The notes under the pieces were generated by a model. The model ran no database searches. It was not told where the DNA came from and saw nothing but the letters and a program-made list of their open reading frames with translations. This document shows, piece after piece, positions 14,369-15,559 of a stretch of DNA of 15,559 nt (the first letter of the stretch is position 1; every line of letters starts with the position of its first letter). The position numbers and the translations under genes were made by a program. The DNA is taken from positions 1-15,559 of the forward strand of contig JBNKFQ010000285.1 of NCBI GenBank assembly GCA_050289385.1, in the 5' to 3' direction. The DNA is from JBNKFQ01 sp050289385. Lineage in GTDB: Bacteria; Pseudomonadota; Gammaproteobacteria; Pseudomonadales; Porticoccaceae.

Positions 14369-15553
14369 TTAATCCAGCCTCTCAAAAATAGTGGTAATAC
14401 CCTGGCCAAGACCAATACACATGGTGGCCGCTCCGAGAGATCCACCACGTTGTTTCATGACGCTTAACAAAGTCCCCGAGATTCGCGTACCAGAACAGCC
14501 AAATGGGTGCCCGAGGGCGATAGCACCACCGTAGAGATTTACTTTCTCATCCATTTTTGCGAGCAGGCCCAGATCCTTGAGTACCGGCAGTGCCTGTGCC
14601 GCAAAGGCCTCATTGAGTTCAAAACAGTCGATGTCAGCCATGGTCAGATCGGCTTTCCCGAGGGCTTTTTCCGTTGCCGGCACAGGGCCGTAGCCCATGA
14701 TTGACGGGTCGACGCCAGCAACTGCCATGGAAACAATTCGCGCTATGGGTTCAATCTGCAAGGCCTTTGCACGCTCTGCCGACATTACCAGCATGGATGA
14801 CGCGCCATCTGACAGCTGTGAAGAAGTTCCCGCCGTAATCGTGCCGTTGACAGGGTCGAATACGGGTTGCAATGCCGCCAGGCCTTCCATACTGGTATCC
14901 GGGCGTATGGTTTCGTCTGCGGAGACGGTGGTGAGACCACCATCGACGTTGTGACCCTCAACCGGCAGTATTTCCCCGGCAAACCAGCCGTTTTCCGTGG
15001 CGGTGGCGGCCAGATGGTGGGAACGTACACCGAACCGGTCTTGCTGTTCACGACCAATGCCGTGCAGCTGGCTCAGATACTCTGCGGTAATCCCCATCAT
15101 ATTGGCGGCTTTAGCTACAGACAGACTGAGAGCGGGATTGATATCGACATCGTGGTCCATGGGAATATGTCCCAAATGTTCAACGCCTCCGACGACATAG
15201 ATATCACCCAGCCCCGCCATTACATTGGCGGCAGCGGTGTGCAGGGCAGACATGGAGGAGCCACAAAGCCTGTTGACTGTCATTCCGGTGACGGTGTGAG
15301 GCAGTCTGGTGCGCAACGCAACCATGCGACCGAGATTAAAGGCCTGTTCACGGGTTTGCATGACACAACCCCAGATCACATCATCGATCTCATCTTCGGG
15401 CACTCCGGGATTGCGATCAAGCAGCCCTTCGATAAGTCGGGCAGACAGGTCGTCAGCCCGAACATGGCGAAATACGCCTCCCCTGGACCTGCCCATGGGA
15501 GTGCGAAGGTAATCGACAATGACAACTTCTCTGGCCTGCAGTTTCATGGTCAT
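14369..15553 (-). CDS. fadA: Fatty-acid oxidation complex beta subunit, 3-ketoacyl-CoA thiolase FadA
   Basis: This 394-residue thiolase cleaves 3-ketoacyl-CoA with CoA to give acetyl-CoA and a shortened acyl-CoA, the last step of each beta-oxidation round. It works in the alpha2-beta2 complex with FadB. The nucleophile is C97 in 'VNRLCGSSM', followed by 'NEAFAAQ' (314-320), H349 in 'GGAIALGHPFGCSG' and the second catalytic cysteine C379 in 'ATMCIGLGQG'. 'TPMGRSRGGVFRHVRADDLSA' (18-38) and 'GGVEHLGHIPM' (122-132) match E. coli FadA closely, marking it as the FadA type rather than a biosynthetic thiolase. The start could be the ATG at 15553 or the one two codons on (15547). GGGGG at the window edge is spaced better for the latter. 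fadB would be expected just upstream, outside the window. Confidence 0.96.
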   Translation of the reverse strand: MTMKLQAREVVIVDYLRTPMGRSRGGVFRHVRADDLSARLIEGLLDRNPGVPEDEIDDVIWGCVMQTREQAFNLGRMVALRTRLPHTVTGMTVNRLCGSSMSALHTAAANVMAGLGDIYVVGGVEHLGHIPMDHDVDINPALSLSVAKAANMMGITAEYLSQLHGIGREQQDRFGVRSHHLAATATENGWFAGEILPVEGHNVDGGLTTVSADETIRPDTSMEGLAALQPVFDPVNGTITAGTSSQLSDGASSMLVMSAERAKALQIEPIARIVSMAVAGVDPSIMGYGPVPATEKALGKADLTMADIDCFELNEAFAAQALPVLKDLGLLAKMDEKVNLYGGAIALGHPFGCSGTRISGTLLSVMKQRGGSLGAATMCIGLGQGITTIFERLD

Positions 15554-15559
15554 GCCCCC

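Overview
This window is a chromosomal housekeeping segment from a gammaproteobacterium. Gene order and protein sequences point to the Pseudomonadales/Cellvibrionales side, perhaps a marine lineage; that placement is inferred from synteny and protein resemblance recalled from memory, not from a search. I see no insertion sequence, prophage, CRISPR array or integrase, and no gene looks broken. Two genes run off the window: the yafS-like gene at the left edge, and whatever lies upstream of fadA at the right edge.

Layout. Positions 1-593 (minus) hold most of a YafS-family methyltransferase. It is divergent from gloB (glyoxalase II) and mltD (lipoprotein murein transglycosylase with three LysM repeats), both plus strand. 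From 3190 to 12054 everything is on the minus strand. Read in transcription order it is tRNA-Leu(UAG), tig, clpP, clpX, lon, hupB, ppiD, the classic gammaproteobacterial protein-quality-control cluster. Then comes a poorly characterised protein (12233-13612, minus) related to class I mannose-6-phosphate isomerases. It is divergent across a 325-base spacer from a small, very acidic lipoprotein (13938-14312, plus). Last is fadA (minus), the thiolase of fatty-acid beta-oxidation.

How the genes work together. Trigger factor receives nascent chains at the ribosome. ClpXP and Lon are the ATP-dependent cytoplasmic proteases. HU organises the nucleoid. PpiD is a membrane-anchored periplasmic chaperone. 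Several regulatory sites can be read directly: a sigma-32-type promoter before lon that also fixes the lon start, a sigma-70-type promoter before hupB, intrinsic terminators after hupB and ppiD, and a sigma-S-like -10 element before the acidic lipoprotein. Several dyads in the spacers (clpP-clpX, clpX-lon, and the divergent region at 13756-13785) have no assigned role.

The least ordinary parts are the isomerase-like protein with an extra N-terminal region and a remodelled metal site, the acidic lipoprotein opposite it, and a PpiD that keeps the parvulin histidines that, from memory, the E. coli protein has lost. The rest is well-known biology in a conserved arrangement.
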